Assembly (NCBI GenBank): GCA_033762375.1
Contig: JANRLQ010000097.1
Location: forward strand, 1 to 64,000
DNA from: RDXT01 sp033762375
GTDB taxonomy: Bacteria > Bacteroidota > Bacteroidia > J057
Length of the DNA: 64,000 nucleotides
Direction: 5' to 3'
The position numbers and the translations under genes were made by a program. The notes beneath the pieces are model-generated. The model searched no databases. It was given only the letters and a program-made list of their open reading frames with translations, and was not told where the DNA came from. Shown piece by piece: positions 27,201 through 36,097 of the stretch (its first letter is position 1; each line of letters starts with the position of its first letter).

Positions 27201-27397
27201 TCGCCGGGGTCGGAGACCCCTCCGGTGTTGGCGGGATTTTCTCTGCGCCAGAAATACAGGGTTTTCCCGTCCGGGCTGGGGGTGGGTTCCCGCTCCTCAT
27301 AGACAGAGTTGATGTGATAATCAGGCCGTATGGCTCGCTGGGCAGCAAGCGGAGTCCCTATCAGGTAACCTATGAGCAGCAGGGCGATATAGCGCAT
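24203..27397 (-). CDS. Large exported PD40/beta-propeller protein with Ig-like domains
   Basis: 1,064 residues with a signal peptide ending PLAAQ. An N-terminal propeller of PD40/TolB-like blades (EREPTPSPDGKTLYFWRRE, DAPCISPDGYTLFFSSNGRG, MDFDFYLGADGKTAWWG) spans about 30-290. Two cysteine-bearing Ig-like/PKD segments of the form SYQWLLDGRPLPGANA, CADTS follow. An SBBP-type propeller occupies the middle (FVLTTQERGD... to LYLAGV-like repeats), then another Ig-like unit (YQWIRNGKDILGAT). The C-terminal domain IYVWDHASADRDTISLNING, with NYIMLYAHNLGSIPPNTA, is a common terminal module in Bacteroidota. No type IX sorting domain is seen. It is probably a surface or secreted protein of unknown ligand. 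Confidence 0.85.
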   Translation of the reverse strand: MRYIALLLIGYLIGTPLAAQRAIRPDYHINSVYEEREPTPSPDGKTLYFWRRENPANTGGVSDPGDIWISRLIGPHTWEQATQAAYPLNSMGQDFVCQLSPRQDTLWLCQTPLGVKHAGLMYCVRQRNGNWSVPVAAHIRGIQYEGRYKDFFITRCRILILTNEGPNSRGGSDLYVCFPRNDTAWSAPINLGPVINTFGDEDAPCISPDGYTLFFSSNGRGGAGDHDIFMTRRLDDSWQNWTQPVNLGPPVNTPGMDFDFYLGADGKTAWWGTDQKTYGANDLYYMDLSSCKLVVYPEGDQTGCQGQEITLQAGFTLGKIISYQWLLDGRPLPGANARTLTVREPGAYRLIRVKDGCADTSRVQQVRFVTPPVAGIDQETAVLCLEDSTRLVAISQGRSFYQWQLNGLDIPQATQYAYWARTPGKYTVRVSNGSCATISDPVDMRRFGQPVIYTPADTLRGDLPALPRWLWTNKLPKARGPVYFRDVAISASGHPFVLTTQERGDKYVDQVAGFFAEGLYRFALPETRREDLKPGLMVSDADGNLIVASEEQLLAKFHPDGRPMWSKPDPVRALDGVATDPLGFIYTLGRFTDTLVIGNRILEAPNRGGLFIAKHSPRGELLWVNTYPVDGDSDEFGNAIHTDCNGNLYIAGGFNLIANFTTEILRAGVTGENYFLVKFSPEGQLLWSRTFNTAKTRIRTQDVHTDCEGNTFLALNRELWRIGPDGGTRWHDKLLEPAGAFTFAHRIHSTGGDLYVAGITDKGDIYLTKLNRINNQVIIWQSRSADNNPAALPVLTADDEGHIYLAGVCSGNSFQGVQFDLTSGSDLFIMKYGPPDLSISREPVSLCQQTSVTLMTRELSGLRYQWIRNGKDILGATQSWYEARSTGTYQVRAFSGGCDRLSEPVVVAGCGEAPPMVTASPAAVEPVQEPEFVRPPEPPRDLKLDPNSRPRELRGRKVTSQAEITVSGPHPTIYVWDHASADRDTISLNINGEWALERHGLTNRRQQVNYTLKPGLNYIMLYAHNLGSIPPNTASITVEDARGPHTLQLRSTLRDCGMLVVRVE

Positions 27398-27590
27398 GTC
27401 AGATCGTTTTTGGCCTGTTGAGGACCAGTCTTCAGAAGCCCCTGAAGATGGGATGAATGTTTGTCTGATCTAAAGTACTGCCTTCTCCGCAAAAAACGAA
27501 CATAAAACCGAAACAGGGTTGTATCTGGTAGGGCAAATATAGGAGATAACGGTATTTTCCCTGTAAATTGCCTTACTCCAATTCTTGTAT

Positions 27591-30500
27591 ATGAACCGGC
27601 GTCTGTTTTTGTTGCTGATGGTGCTCCTCGTCCCGGCCGGCCTCCGGGCCCAGGACCCGGCGGTCATACCAGGGGAATATATCGTCATGCTTCAGCCGGA
27701 CACAGATCCCATGACCTGGGCGCAGGGCTTGCCGCCCGCAGGGGCCGTGCGGGTACATCAGCAGCTATCAGCGCGGCTACACCTCTACCTGATCGTATGT
27801 GACACCCTGCGATGGCCGGATTCACGGGCCCTGGACAAGCTGCGCAAAGACCCTGCCGTAATCCTGGCCCAGCCCAATCACCGGATCGGACTCCGGCATA
27901 CAAACCTGGTACCGGCTGATCCTCAGTTTACCCAGCAGTGGGGCCTGCAGAATACGGGCCAGCAGGGCGGCACCCTCGATGCGGACATTGATGCGACCGA
28001 TGCCTGGGATCTCACTACCGGTGGGCTGACCGACCTCGGGGATACGGTCGTGATTGCTGTCATAGATGAGGGGTTTGATATGACCCATCCGGATCTCCCC
28101 TATTATGTAAATCCCGGTGAAATCCCCGGCAATAATACCGATGATGACAACAACGGATACGTGGACGACGTCTCCGGGTGGAACAGTTATACCCAGACAG
28201 GCGCTGTCACCACCAGCGTACACGGGACCCATGTGGCCGGGATCGCTGGCGCCCGCGGGAATAATACCCTCGGGGTCAGTGGCGTGTGCTGGGATGCCCG
28301 TATCCTGCCCATTGCGGGAGCCTCTGGCAATGAAGCAGTAGTGGTAGCTGCGTATGCCTACGCGCTGGAGTTGCGGGCCCGCTACAATGCCACCAACGGG
28401 GCAGAAGGTGCCTTTGTGGTGGTGACCAATTCTTCTTTTGGGATTAATAACGCGAACCCGCTCAACTATCCCATCTGGTGTGCCATGTATGATTCACTCG
28501 GGGCTTATGGCATTCTGAGTGTGGTCTCCACGATGAACCTCAATGCCAATGTGGACCTGACGGGGGATGTTCCTACCACCTGCGCCAGCGACTGGATGAT
28601 TGCCGTCACCAATACAACCCGCCAGGATACCAAAGCCAGTGGGGCAGCCTATAGCGCCACCCAGGTGGACCTGGGCGCGCCGGGCACCTCCGTGTACAGC
28701 ACCCTCCCCTCAGGACAGTACGGGTTTGATACGGGTACCTCCATGGCTGCCCCGCATGTGGCAGGAGCTATCGCCCTGATGATTTCGCATGCGTGTCCGG
28801 GGTGGCTGATCCGCTACCGCAACGATCCGGCCGCCACGGCCCTGCGATTTAAAGAGATGCTGCTCAGCGGAACCGATGTCCTGCCCGCCCTTCAGGGGCT
28901 TGTCGCGACCGGCGGCCGCCTCAATGCACATCACAGCCTCCTCATCCTGGACGACTCCTGCGCGACACTCCCCGCTACCTGTCTCCCGCCGTACCAGCTC
29001 AGTGCGGGCGGTATCCAGGACGTATCCGTCACCTTAACCTGGGCCTATACGGGGTCTGCGGCTACGTTTAAGGTGCGTTACAGGCCGCAGGGCAGCCCCG
29101 GCTGGATACCGGGGGGCATCAGCGCCACACAGACGGTTAGCCTCACGGGCCTGAGCCCGTGCACGATGTATGAGTTTCAGGTACAGGCCCGCTGCGGGGC
29201 TGACAGCAGCGGATATGCTGTGACCCGGCTTTTCCGGACCGAGGGATGCTGTGAGGCACCGGCAGGGCTCCGGGCATTAGCTGTGACAGACACAACGGCG
29301 GCGATTGTGTGGCAGGATGTTTTTGGGGCAGGTACTTATCCGGTCCGGTATCGGGTGAATGGTACTGCCACCTGGACCCTGATATCCGTGCCGGATACTG
29401 CTCTGACCCTGACGGGCCTGCTGCCCTGCACGGCGTACGAGGTACAGGTCGGGGCTGTCTGCGGGAGTATCCAGCAGGGATTTTCGGCAAGTCTTGTGAT
29501 GACTACACGGGGATGTGGCTCCTGCCTTGATCTCACGTATTGTGAAGCACGCGGACAAAACACTACGTATGAGTGGCTGCAAGCTGCCGAGATAGGCCCT
29601 GTGTCTAATGGCAGCGGCAATGATGGCGGATATGGCGACTATACCAATCCGACCTGGCAGTGGGACCTGGACTCCACCTATGCCGTTACCCTGACACCGG
29701 GTTTTGGGGGATTTGCGTTTAAAGAAAGTTTCCGGATTTGGATTGACCTGAACCAGGACGGCGTATTTCAGGAGCCTGGCGAATTGGTATTTGACCCGCC
29801 TGCTGCCACAGCGGAGGTTTCGGGGCAGATCACCCTGCCACCCGGTACCCCGCCCGGTGCTACGCGGATGCGGGTGGCGATGAAGTTTGCGGGATTTAGC
29901 GGCAATGATGAGCCGACCCCCTGCGGGTTGTTTGGGGAGGGAGAGGTAGAAGATTACTGCATTACCCTGACAACCGGGGATTCTGTATATTGTAGTGCTC
30001 CTCAGGGCGTTACGGCGGGTTTTGTGCCCGGAACTAATACCGCTGAGATCAGTTGGATACCTGTGGCGGGTGCTTCGGCCTACCGGGTACGATACCGGCA
30101 GGAGGGGCAGGTCGTCTGGCAGACGATCACCACCGCCGGGCCGGTAGCCCTGCTCTCGGGCTTGAACACGTGTACCCGGTATGAATACCAGGCAGGGGCA
30201 GAATGCCAGGGCATCGGCAGTGCCTACTCACCGGTGGCAGTATTGCTGAGCCGGGGCTGTGGCACCTGTCTGGATGCGTCTTACTGTGAATCGAGGGGGC
30301 TCAATGCGGGCAGTGAGTGGATAGCGGGTGTCCAGCTGGATGACCGCCTGATCGTCTCAGGGGCAGACGATGGATATGCAGCCTTTACAGAAAGTGCCGG
30401 CACGGTCACGGCAGGCGGGAGTTATGACTATATCGCCTGGGCGGGGTTTGTCTCAGGGGTAAAACCCGAGACCTGGCGGGCCTGGGCTGACTGGAACCAG

Positions 30501-30965
30501 GATGAGGTGTTTGATCCCGTGCAAGAGCTGATTTTCAGCGCCGACATACCCGCTACGGATACAGCACGGGGGATATTTGAGGTGCCTGCCGATGCGCTGG
30601 CAGGTACATGCCGGGTGCGGGTCAGCCTGAAGCGCGACCAGGCAGCTCAGCCCTGTGAGACTGATTTTCCCGGTGAAGTAGAAGATTATTGCCTGAATGT
30701 CAACAGGTTAGATGCCATAGATCCAGATGCACCCCAGCTGACCTGGCAACTATATCCCAATCCTGCCCAGGCGGGCGTCACCGTCGTACTTGACCGGCCA
30801 GGTTATACCGTACGCCTGCTCGACCTGACCGGGCGGCTTGTGCTGACGCGGGCAGCCGTGACGGCCCATACCTGGATTTCGCTCAGCGGATTACCAGCCG
30901 GGGTTTATGGGGTGCAGGTGACCCGGGACGGCGTGACGGAGACGCGGCTGCTGCGGGTGGAGTAG
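27591..30965 (+). CDS. Secreted subtilisin-like serine protease (S8) with T9SS sorting domain
   Basis: 1,124 residues from the ATG at 27591; the TTG six bases upstream is less likely. A signal peptide (FLLLMVLLVPAGLRAQ) and a propeptide-like region precede the S8 domain: catalytic Asp159 in VIAVIDEGFD, His211 in SVHGTHVAG, oxyanion Asn in VVTNSSFG and Ser384 in GTSMAAPHVAGA. Two fibronectin III-like units (about 465-640), a GEVEDYC module, a third FnIII unit and a second GEVEDYC module follow. The C-terminal 80 residues (LYPNPAQAGVTVVL, LLDLTGRLVL, LPAGVYGVQV) form a type A sorting domain for type IX secretion. Expected to degrade protein outside the cell or on its surface. Confidence 0.96.
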   Translation: MNRRLFLLLMVLLVPAGLRAQDPAVIPGEYIVMLQPDTDPMTWAQGLPPAGAVRVHQQLSARLHLYLIVCDTLRWPDSRALDKLRKDPAVILAQPNHRIGLRHTNLVPADPQFTQQWGLQNTGQQGGTLDADIDATDAWDLTTGGLTDLGDTVVIAVIDEGFDMTHPDLPYYVNPGEIPGNNTDDDNNGYVDDVSGWNSYTQTGAVTTSVHGTHVAGIAGARGNNTLGVSGVCWDARILPIAGASGNEAVVVAAYAYALELRARYNATNGAEGAFVVVTNSSFGINNANPLNYPIWCAMYDSLGAYGILSVVSTMNLNANVDLTGDVPTTCASDWMIAVTNTTRQDTKASGAAYSATQVDLGAPGTSVYSTLPSGQYGFDTGTSMAAPHVAGAIALMISHACPGWLIRYRNDPAATALRFKEMLLSGTDVLPALQGLVATGGRLNAHHSLLILDDSCATLPATCLPPYQLSAGGIQDVSVTLTWAYTGSAATFKVRYRPQGSPGWIPGGISATQTVSLTGLSPCTMYEFQVQARCGADSSGYAVTRLFRTEGCCEAPAGLRALAVTDTTAAIVWQDVFGAGTYPVRYRVNGTATWTLISVPDTALTLTGLLPCTAYEVQVGAVCGSIQQGFSASLVMTTRGCGSCLDLTYCEARGQNTTYEWLQAAEIGPVSNGSGNDGGYGDYTNPTWQWDLDSTYAVTLTPGFGGFAFKESFRIWIDLNQDGVFQEPGELVFDPPAATAEVSGQITLPPGTPPGATRMRVAMKFAGFSGNDEPTPCGLFGEGEVEDYCITLTTGDSVYCSAPQGVTAGFVPGTNTAEISWIPVAGASAYRVRYRQEGQVVWQTITTAGPVALLSGLNTCTRYEYQAGAECQGIGSAYSPVAVLLSRGCGTCLDASYCESRGLNAGSEWIAGVQLDDRLIVSGADDGYAAFTESAGTVTAGGSYDYIAWAGFVSGVKPETWRAWADWNQDEVFDPVQELIFSADIPATDTARGIFEVPADALAGTCRVRVSLKRDQAAQPCETDFPGEVEDYCLNVNRLDAIDPDAPQLTWQLYPNPAQAGVTVVLDRPGYTVRLLDLTGRLVLTRAAVTAHTWISLSGLPAGVYGVQVTRDGVTETRLLRVE

Positions 30966-31088
30966 GGGTGGATTGTCGTTTTTACAAAGATGTCGTCCCT
31001 CCGTGATGAAGAACCAGAACCTGCATATGTATCCATGGCAACAATCGTCTCACCAGGACAAAAATCTGTAGCTGTGTTTGCCAGCAGA

Positions 31089-34000
31089 TCATCCGCCCCC
31101 CGATTTTTTCTTGGGTAGCCCAAATTTATCTTTCAGGTTCTTGAGCTGTTCCTGCGTAGTGGGGCTGAGGAGTTCCTCGGCTTTGCGTTTGGCTTCTTCC
31201 TCCGCCTGCTGGCGGACCCGGTCTGCGGCCCGCTGGATAGAATCTTTGGCCTGCTGCTGCGCCTGCTGGGCCGTGGCCCGCAGGGTGTCTTTGGCCTGCT
31301 GCACGGCATCTTGTGCCTGGGCTTTCAGGCTGTCTTTGTTGAGGGATACATCCGTGCCGAGTTGTTCCTGGAGTTTCTGCTCCGCCGCCGCTGTGAGCTG
31401 ATCTTTGACAGCGTCTCCCGTGCCGCCGCCTGCACCGGACACCTTGGGCGCCTTGAAGGGGCCCGTCACCCGCAGGTTGAAGTTGACCCGGTCGCTGGTC
31501 TGGAGGCTGGTACCTGTCAGCGACGACAGGGCCGCCATAGCCGTCTGGTCTATGGCTGTGGAGGGAGCATCTATCTGCACGGCGTAGTCAAGGGCTCCTG
31601 CCAGGTTTTGCCGGCCGCCGATGGTGATGTTTACGTCGCCTGCCTTGAGGGTGAATGGGCTGACTTTCAGGAATCCGTCTTTTACTTCAAAGGAACCTGC
31701 GATATCCCTGAGGTCCAGCTTGCTCAGGCCGGATAGCCTGGTTTTTTCGGACAAGGCCGTCAGCATGGGCGCCTGGGAGATACCGCCCTGTTTGAGCTGG
31801 AAGGCGCCGAGGCTGGTAATTTCCTCCAAAACGGGCATCATATTGGGTTTGAGGCGGCCCTGAATCCCAAATTCTGTATCACAAATCCCCTCGATCAGCT
31901 CCAGCACAGGTGCCAACTGGCGCACAGAGGCAAAGTGCCTGGCAAATTCTTTGACGACTAACTGCTTGATATTCAGGTAAAAATGGTACAACGGACGGCG
32001 GGTGTCAGTGGTATTGTACTCGCCACTCATCTGCACCCGGCTTCCCAGCATAGAAAATCCCAGGTCTTGCAGGGCCAGGGTTTGATCCGCAATATCCATC
32101 CTGCCCTTAAGGCCCGTGAGGTTAAGGTTGCTGTAAATCAACTCACCGATCTCTGTCTGAAACCGGATATCGAGGTTGTCCGGGACCGGGATCACCTCCA
32201 TCGGGGCCGGGGGGACGGCCGTGTCAGACGGGGCAGGCGCAGGGGCTGTAGCCATCCATTCATTAAGGTCGAGCCGCTGGCTCCGGAGCGAAAGATCCCC
32301 CTGGAGGGAGGAGCCGGGTATCAGGGCATAAGCCAGGTAATGGGTGATGGTGCCTCCGAGCGTAAAATCACTCCTGCCTGCCTGGCCTTGTACGGATGTC
32401 AGTTCTATCTGACTCGGGGTGAAGGTGGCTGTCCCCTGGCTCAGGGTCACGGGGGCGGGCATGCCAGGGGCGGCATATACGAGGTTTTCGACCTGTATTT
32501 CTCCGCTCGTAGGCAGGTTGGTATATCGTCCGGCCTCTATATCCGCATACTGGCCGGCCGTGCTAAACGAATTGACCTTGATTTTTCCCTTCAGGCTGAG
32601 GCTGTCCACGGGGTAGAGTTGCATCAGTTTTTCAAGGTCAAGATTGCCGCGGGCCTGAAGCTGGTAGGCTGGATTGTCAAAATTTTCTACGTGTAATGCC
32701 CCGGCAACAGGCTCACCATCCAGGGAAAACCCAAAGTCTGGCATGTCAAAAACAGCAGTACTCAGTTTCCCATCGCTGTCCTGGAGCCGGGCATGGAACT
32801 GTAGCCCAGACAGGGTCGCCGGATAGGCGGTGTTTTTGACATACCCGTTTTCCATGGCCATACGGGCATCTACCGTCGGGAAGGTACCCGCCAGGGTATC
32901 ATACACGCCGCTGGCAGTTGCGTCTATGGAGAAGGTGCCCTTGAGGTCTGTCCCTTCGAGGGGAAACATGGAGGTGAGTTCGCCAAGGTTGAGGCGGGCC
33001 TTGAGAAATCCATCAAGTTTCACCCGGCTCATTCCCTCCAGGGTGCCCCGTGCATCCAGGGGATTATCACCAAAGTCTGCGTGTAACTGCCTGATATTGA
33101 TAGCTGTATGCTCCAGGTCACCGTCGGGATTCAGGATGGACATATCGGCCTGGATACCGGAGACGGGTTTGGGCAGGCCGGGATACTGGATTTTGCCATT
33201 GCCGATCTTAAGATTTACCCCAAATCCCGGGATCCGGGTTGCGTTGTAGATGCCCTTGACATGCCCGTCAAAGGCCAGGCTGCCCTCGGTTTTGATCTCC
33301 CCAAATGATGCTGTATAAACCCCCGGAACCAGCGAAAACAAACTCCGGAAATCATTGCTGGGGGTGGCAAAGGTCAGGTCCATCATGATGTCTTCCCCCG
33401 GCATATTAAACCAGCCGTCCATGGAGAATGCAAAATCATTGAGGGTGAACAAGTTGTCCAGCATCTCAAACTTATAGTTTTGCTTCAGGTCAATGTGCAG
33501 GCGGGCATCTGCCGTGGCACGGGCCTGGCTCAGGTAGGAGATACCGTCGTAGGTATAGGTGAGGGCCTCGGCAGTAGAGTAGGTGTCGAGGTTATAGACA
33601 TCGAGGGTAAAATCACCCTTGCCCGTATGGTTGAGACCTTTGATTTCCATCTCCATCGGGAAGGTGGCGTCGGCATACCGGATCGTGGCATCGGTGAGGC
33701 CGTAGGCATTGAGTGCAGCCCGGAAAGTGGAGGTATCGGTTGAAACCGCTGCCGTGGAGTCCACCCGCACGATGTCCCAGTTATAACTCCCGTCCTTGAG
33801 GACTATCATGTTGATCACGGGCTTGTCGAGCAGGATTTTTCTGAGTTGTATTTCGCCGCCGCCTATCACACTCCACAAGTCCACCACCAGGTCAAAACTG
33901 CTCCCGTGGATCAGGGTATCCCCGGCAAAAATATCCAACCCTACGACTCCGTAGTCCCGTATGGAAATCCGGGCATTGGGAAAATTGCGGATAAACGACA

Positions 34001-34157
34001 ATCCCACATCGCCCACATATACCTCTGCCTTGAGGGAGCGGTTGATCTCTGTCAGGACCAGGGTTTTGATGTTGTCCCGAAACAAAAATGGCGCCACCAG
34101 CAGGGTCAGCAGCAAAAGGCTCAGGGTAATGCCGGTAATAAGGAGGACTCTGCGCAT
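31089..34157 (-). CDS. AsmA-like inner-membrane protein with coiled-coil tail
   Basis: 1,022 residues from ATG 34157; the longer reading to 34373 adds a non-conserved leader. A strong N-terminal membrane segment (VLLITGITLSLLLLTLLVAPFLF) is followed by the AsmA opening DNIKTLVLTEINRSLKAEVYVGD. A long beta-rich domain then leads to the AsmA C-terminal region (LGAFQLKQGGISQAPMLTAL, then DRVNFNLRVTGPFKAPKV). The last 110 residues are a charged Ala/Gln-rich coiled coil (AQAQDAVQQAKDTLRATAQQ and similar), ending GLPKKKSGGG. AsmA/TamB-type proteins are thought to help phospholipid traffic between membranes. A TamB homologue lies 8 kb away at 18559. Confidence 0.93.
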   Translation of the reverse strand: MRRVLLITGITLSLLLLTLLVAPFLFRDNIKTLVLTEINRSLKAEVYVGDVGLSFIRNFPNARISIRDYGVVGLDIFAGDTLIHGSSFDLVVDLWSVIGGGEIQLRKILLDKPVINMIVLKDGSYNWDIVRVDSTAAVSTDTSTFRAALNAYGLTDATIRYADATFPMEMEIKGLNHTGKGDFTLDVYNLDTYSTAEALTYTYDGISYLSQARATADARLHIDLKQNYKFEMLDNLFTLNDFAFSMDGWFNMPGEDIMMDLTFATPSNDFRSLFSLVPGVYTASFGEIKTEGSLAFDGHVKGIYNATRIPGFGVNLKIGNGKIQYPGLPKPVSGIQADMSILNPDGDLEHTAINIRQLHADFGDNPLDARGTLEGMSRVKLDGFLKARLNLGELTSMFPLEGTDLKGTFSIDATASGVYDTLAGTFPTVDARMAMENGYVKNTAYPATLSGLQFHARLQDSDGKLSTAVFDMPDFGFSLDGEPVAGALHVENFDNPAYQLQARGNLDLEKLMQLYPVDSLSLKGKIKVNSFSTAGQYADIEAGRYTNLPTSGEIQVENLVYAAPGMPAPVTLSQGTATFTPSQIELTSVQGQAGRSDFTLGGTITHYLAYALIPGSSLQGDLSLRSQRLDLNEWMATAPAPAPSDTAVPPAPMEVIPVPDNLDIRFQTEIGELIYSNLNLTGLKGRMDIADQTLALQDLGFSMLGSRVQMSGEYNTTDTRRPLYHFYLNIKQLVVKEFARHFASVRQLAPVLELIEGICDTEFGIQGRLKPNMMPVLEEITSLGAFQLKQGGISQAPMLTALSEKTRLSGLSKLDLRDIAGSFEVKDGFLKVSPFTLKAGDVNITIGGRQNLAGALDYAVQIDAPSTAIDQTAMAALSSLTGTSLQTSDRVNFNLRVTGPFKAPKVSGAGGGTGDAVKDQLTAAAEQKLQEQLGTDVSLNKDSLKAQAQDAVQQAKDTLRATAQQAQQQAKDSIQRAADRVRQQAEEEAKRKAEELLSPTTQEQLKNLKDKFGLPKKKSGGG

Positions 34158-34423
34158 AAGGTATAATATTGGATGCCAAGATAAGGGTATGGGCGAAAAA
34201 GCCGCAACATACAGTCGGAGATTTCTTGTCCGGAGTTTCAGCCGGGCATAGGTATGGTGGAATACGGCATATGTACCTTGAAAGGTTGCCTGGATCAGCA
34301 GATTTGTCCGGGCAGGTATGGATTCTTTCCTGCGGGGTACTCCTGGGTATATGGCAAGTGTCCGCCGGGACACAACAAAATACCGGGGAGTTCATTACCT
34401 TGTCCCATCATATGGACCTTTAT

Positions 34424-36097
34424 ATGCCGACCTATACTAGAATAATGCTGACTGCCTGGTGGATGGGCTTATTGCTGGGCAGTCCTGTCCGGGGGCAAGC
34501 CCAGGCCGTGACAGGCATCCTCAAGCTCAAAAAATTTCCGTCAGATGTGCCCTGGGTATATCCGTATGAGAGCATGGATGCAGACAGGCAGGACGTGCTG
34601 ATCGGTCACGATCCGGCGATCCAGGTGGCTGAGGGTGAGTTTGTCCATGTGTGGCGGCCGGAGCTGCGGTCTATGCGGGCGCGTATCGTGCGGAAATATA
34701 ACCTCCTGATGGAAATCCTCTGGGAGACCGAGGTCGAGCTGGATGACAATGAGACTATTGAGTATTTGTTCCGGCGGTCGGATACCCTTTGTATGCTCAC
34801 ATACCAATACCGGTATGGAGCCCGTGCCCATATTTTTCAGGTAAGGCCCTTTATGATCGGGACCGGAGAGGCACTACCCGTCCAGGAACTCTGGCAACTG
34901 GAGGCTCCCGGCTCAAGAGACGTGTTTGCGACCATGTCTGCCGATCAGCAGGCGCTGGCGTTGTATTATTTTGACCGGAAACAAGGCCGTGTGGAGGCTG
35001 CCACTTCCCGCAATGAAATGCGGCTCGACGGCACCTATGGTCTGCGGGTGTACGGGGCAGACCGGGTTAAGTACCGGATTTTTACGGGTAATATGACCCG
35101 CTTCAGCACGGGAGAAGTGGAACTGCCGGGGCGTAAGTTTACTGTATTTGATTGTCAGCCGGACGGGGCCGGAAATCTCTATGTGACGGGATATGAAAAA
35201 AAGGCTGGCGTGCGGGTGTTTTTTGCCGGAATAGATAGTGGGGCCGTGAGTTCCTTGTTTTGGGATGATTTTCCCCGGGTCCGGCACCAGGATGACCCGT
35301 ATATCACCCGGTTTGTGCCGTATCTGGGCCGTGACCGGTCTTTGTACCTGGCTTGCGCCGATCGGGTGCCCACAGGGCCCCGCAGGGGGATCAAGGCATT
35401 CAGGGTGGCACGGTTTGATTTTGCGCGGCAGGAACTGGACCTGCGGCGTGAGGTAGAGGTCACATCTACCCTGCTCGTGAATGCTGAAAAACAGCGGCAG
35501 GCAGCGGGCTTGAGGCCTCTGCGCCGGTTTGATGAGTTTTTGGTACGTGAGGTCATTGAGCGCCCTGACGGCACGGTATGGTTTGTGGCCCAGAAATACC
35601 ACGTCAACTCCTACAGCGATGCCTTGCCTGCGGCCTCCCGGCCTTACCTCTCGGAGGAAGAAACGGAGGAGATGATCTGGTTTGAGTTTTCGCCGGAGGG
35701 AAGCCTGACCCGTGTGATGTTTGTCCCCATGGCCCAGGTCACCCGTACCTATCTGGAGCGGCTGGGACAGTTTTATTCCCTGACCCTGACCCCTGACAGT
35801 GCACGGGTGCGGATCGTGAGCTGGGAGCCTGAGCAGCAGGGTTTTACGGGACCTGAGCGTATTTTTTACCGGGAAATAGACCTTGACTCAGCGCGGGTAT
35901 CTCCTCGTGTGATGTTGTTTGAGGGTAAAAGACGGAGCCAGTTTTTGCTGAGTGCCTATACAGAATGGCTCAGTGAGGACCTGATCAGCCTCGTCCTGAT
36001 AGACGGGGAGCAGGGAGATGCGTGGTCAGTCTGTGTGAATATCCGGGCCAAACCAGAAGAAGAGTCAGAAGAAAACCGCCGTCGCCGCCGGGAGTAA
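34424..36097 (+). CDS. Exported hypothetical protein
   Basis: 557 residues from ATG 34424. Starts at 34412 and 34445 are also possible; all give a signal peptide (IMLTAWWMGLLLGSPVRGQA). I do not recognise a domain. The mature part is rich in charged and aromatic residues and alternating strands, with blocks such as YLTGYEKKAGVRVFFAGIDS-like segments spaced through the chain that could form propeller blades. The protein ends in an Arg/Glu-rich tail (EEESEENRRRRRE). The stop abuts the stop of convergent recG with no gap. The divergent neighbour is the AsmA-like gene, 266 bp away. Confidence 0.75.
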   Translation: MPTYTRIMLTAWWMGLLLGSPVRGQAQAVTGILKLKKFPSDVPWVYPYESMDADRQDVLIGHDPAIQVAEGEFVHVWRPELRSMRARIVRKYNLLMEILWETEVELDDNETIEYLFRRSDTLCMLTYQYRYGARAHIFQVRPFMIGTGEALPVQELWQLEAPGSRDVFATMSADQQALALYYFDRKQGRVEAATSRNEMRLDGTYGLRVYGADRVKYRIFTGNMTRFSTGEVELPGRKFTVFDCQPDGAGNLYVTGYEKKAGVRVFFAGIDSGAVSSLFWDDFPRVRHQDDPYITRFVPYLGRDRSLYLACADRVPTGPRRGIKAFRVARFDFARQELDLRREVEVTSTLLVNAEKQRQAAGLRPLRRFDEFLVREVIERPDGTVWFVAQKYHVNSYSDALPAASRPYLSEEETEEMIWFEFSPEGSLTRVMFVPMAQVTRTYLERLGQFYSLTLTPDSARVRIVSWEPEQQGFTGPERIFYREIDLDSARVSPRVMLFEGKRRSQFLLSAYTEWLSEDLISLVLIDGEQGDAWSVCVNIRAKPEEESEENRRRRRE

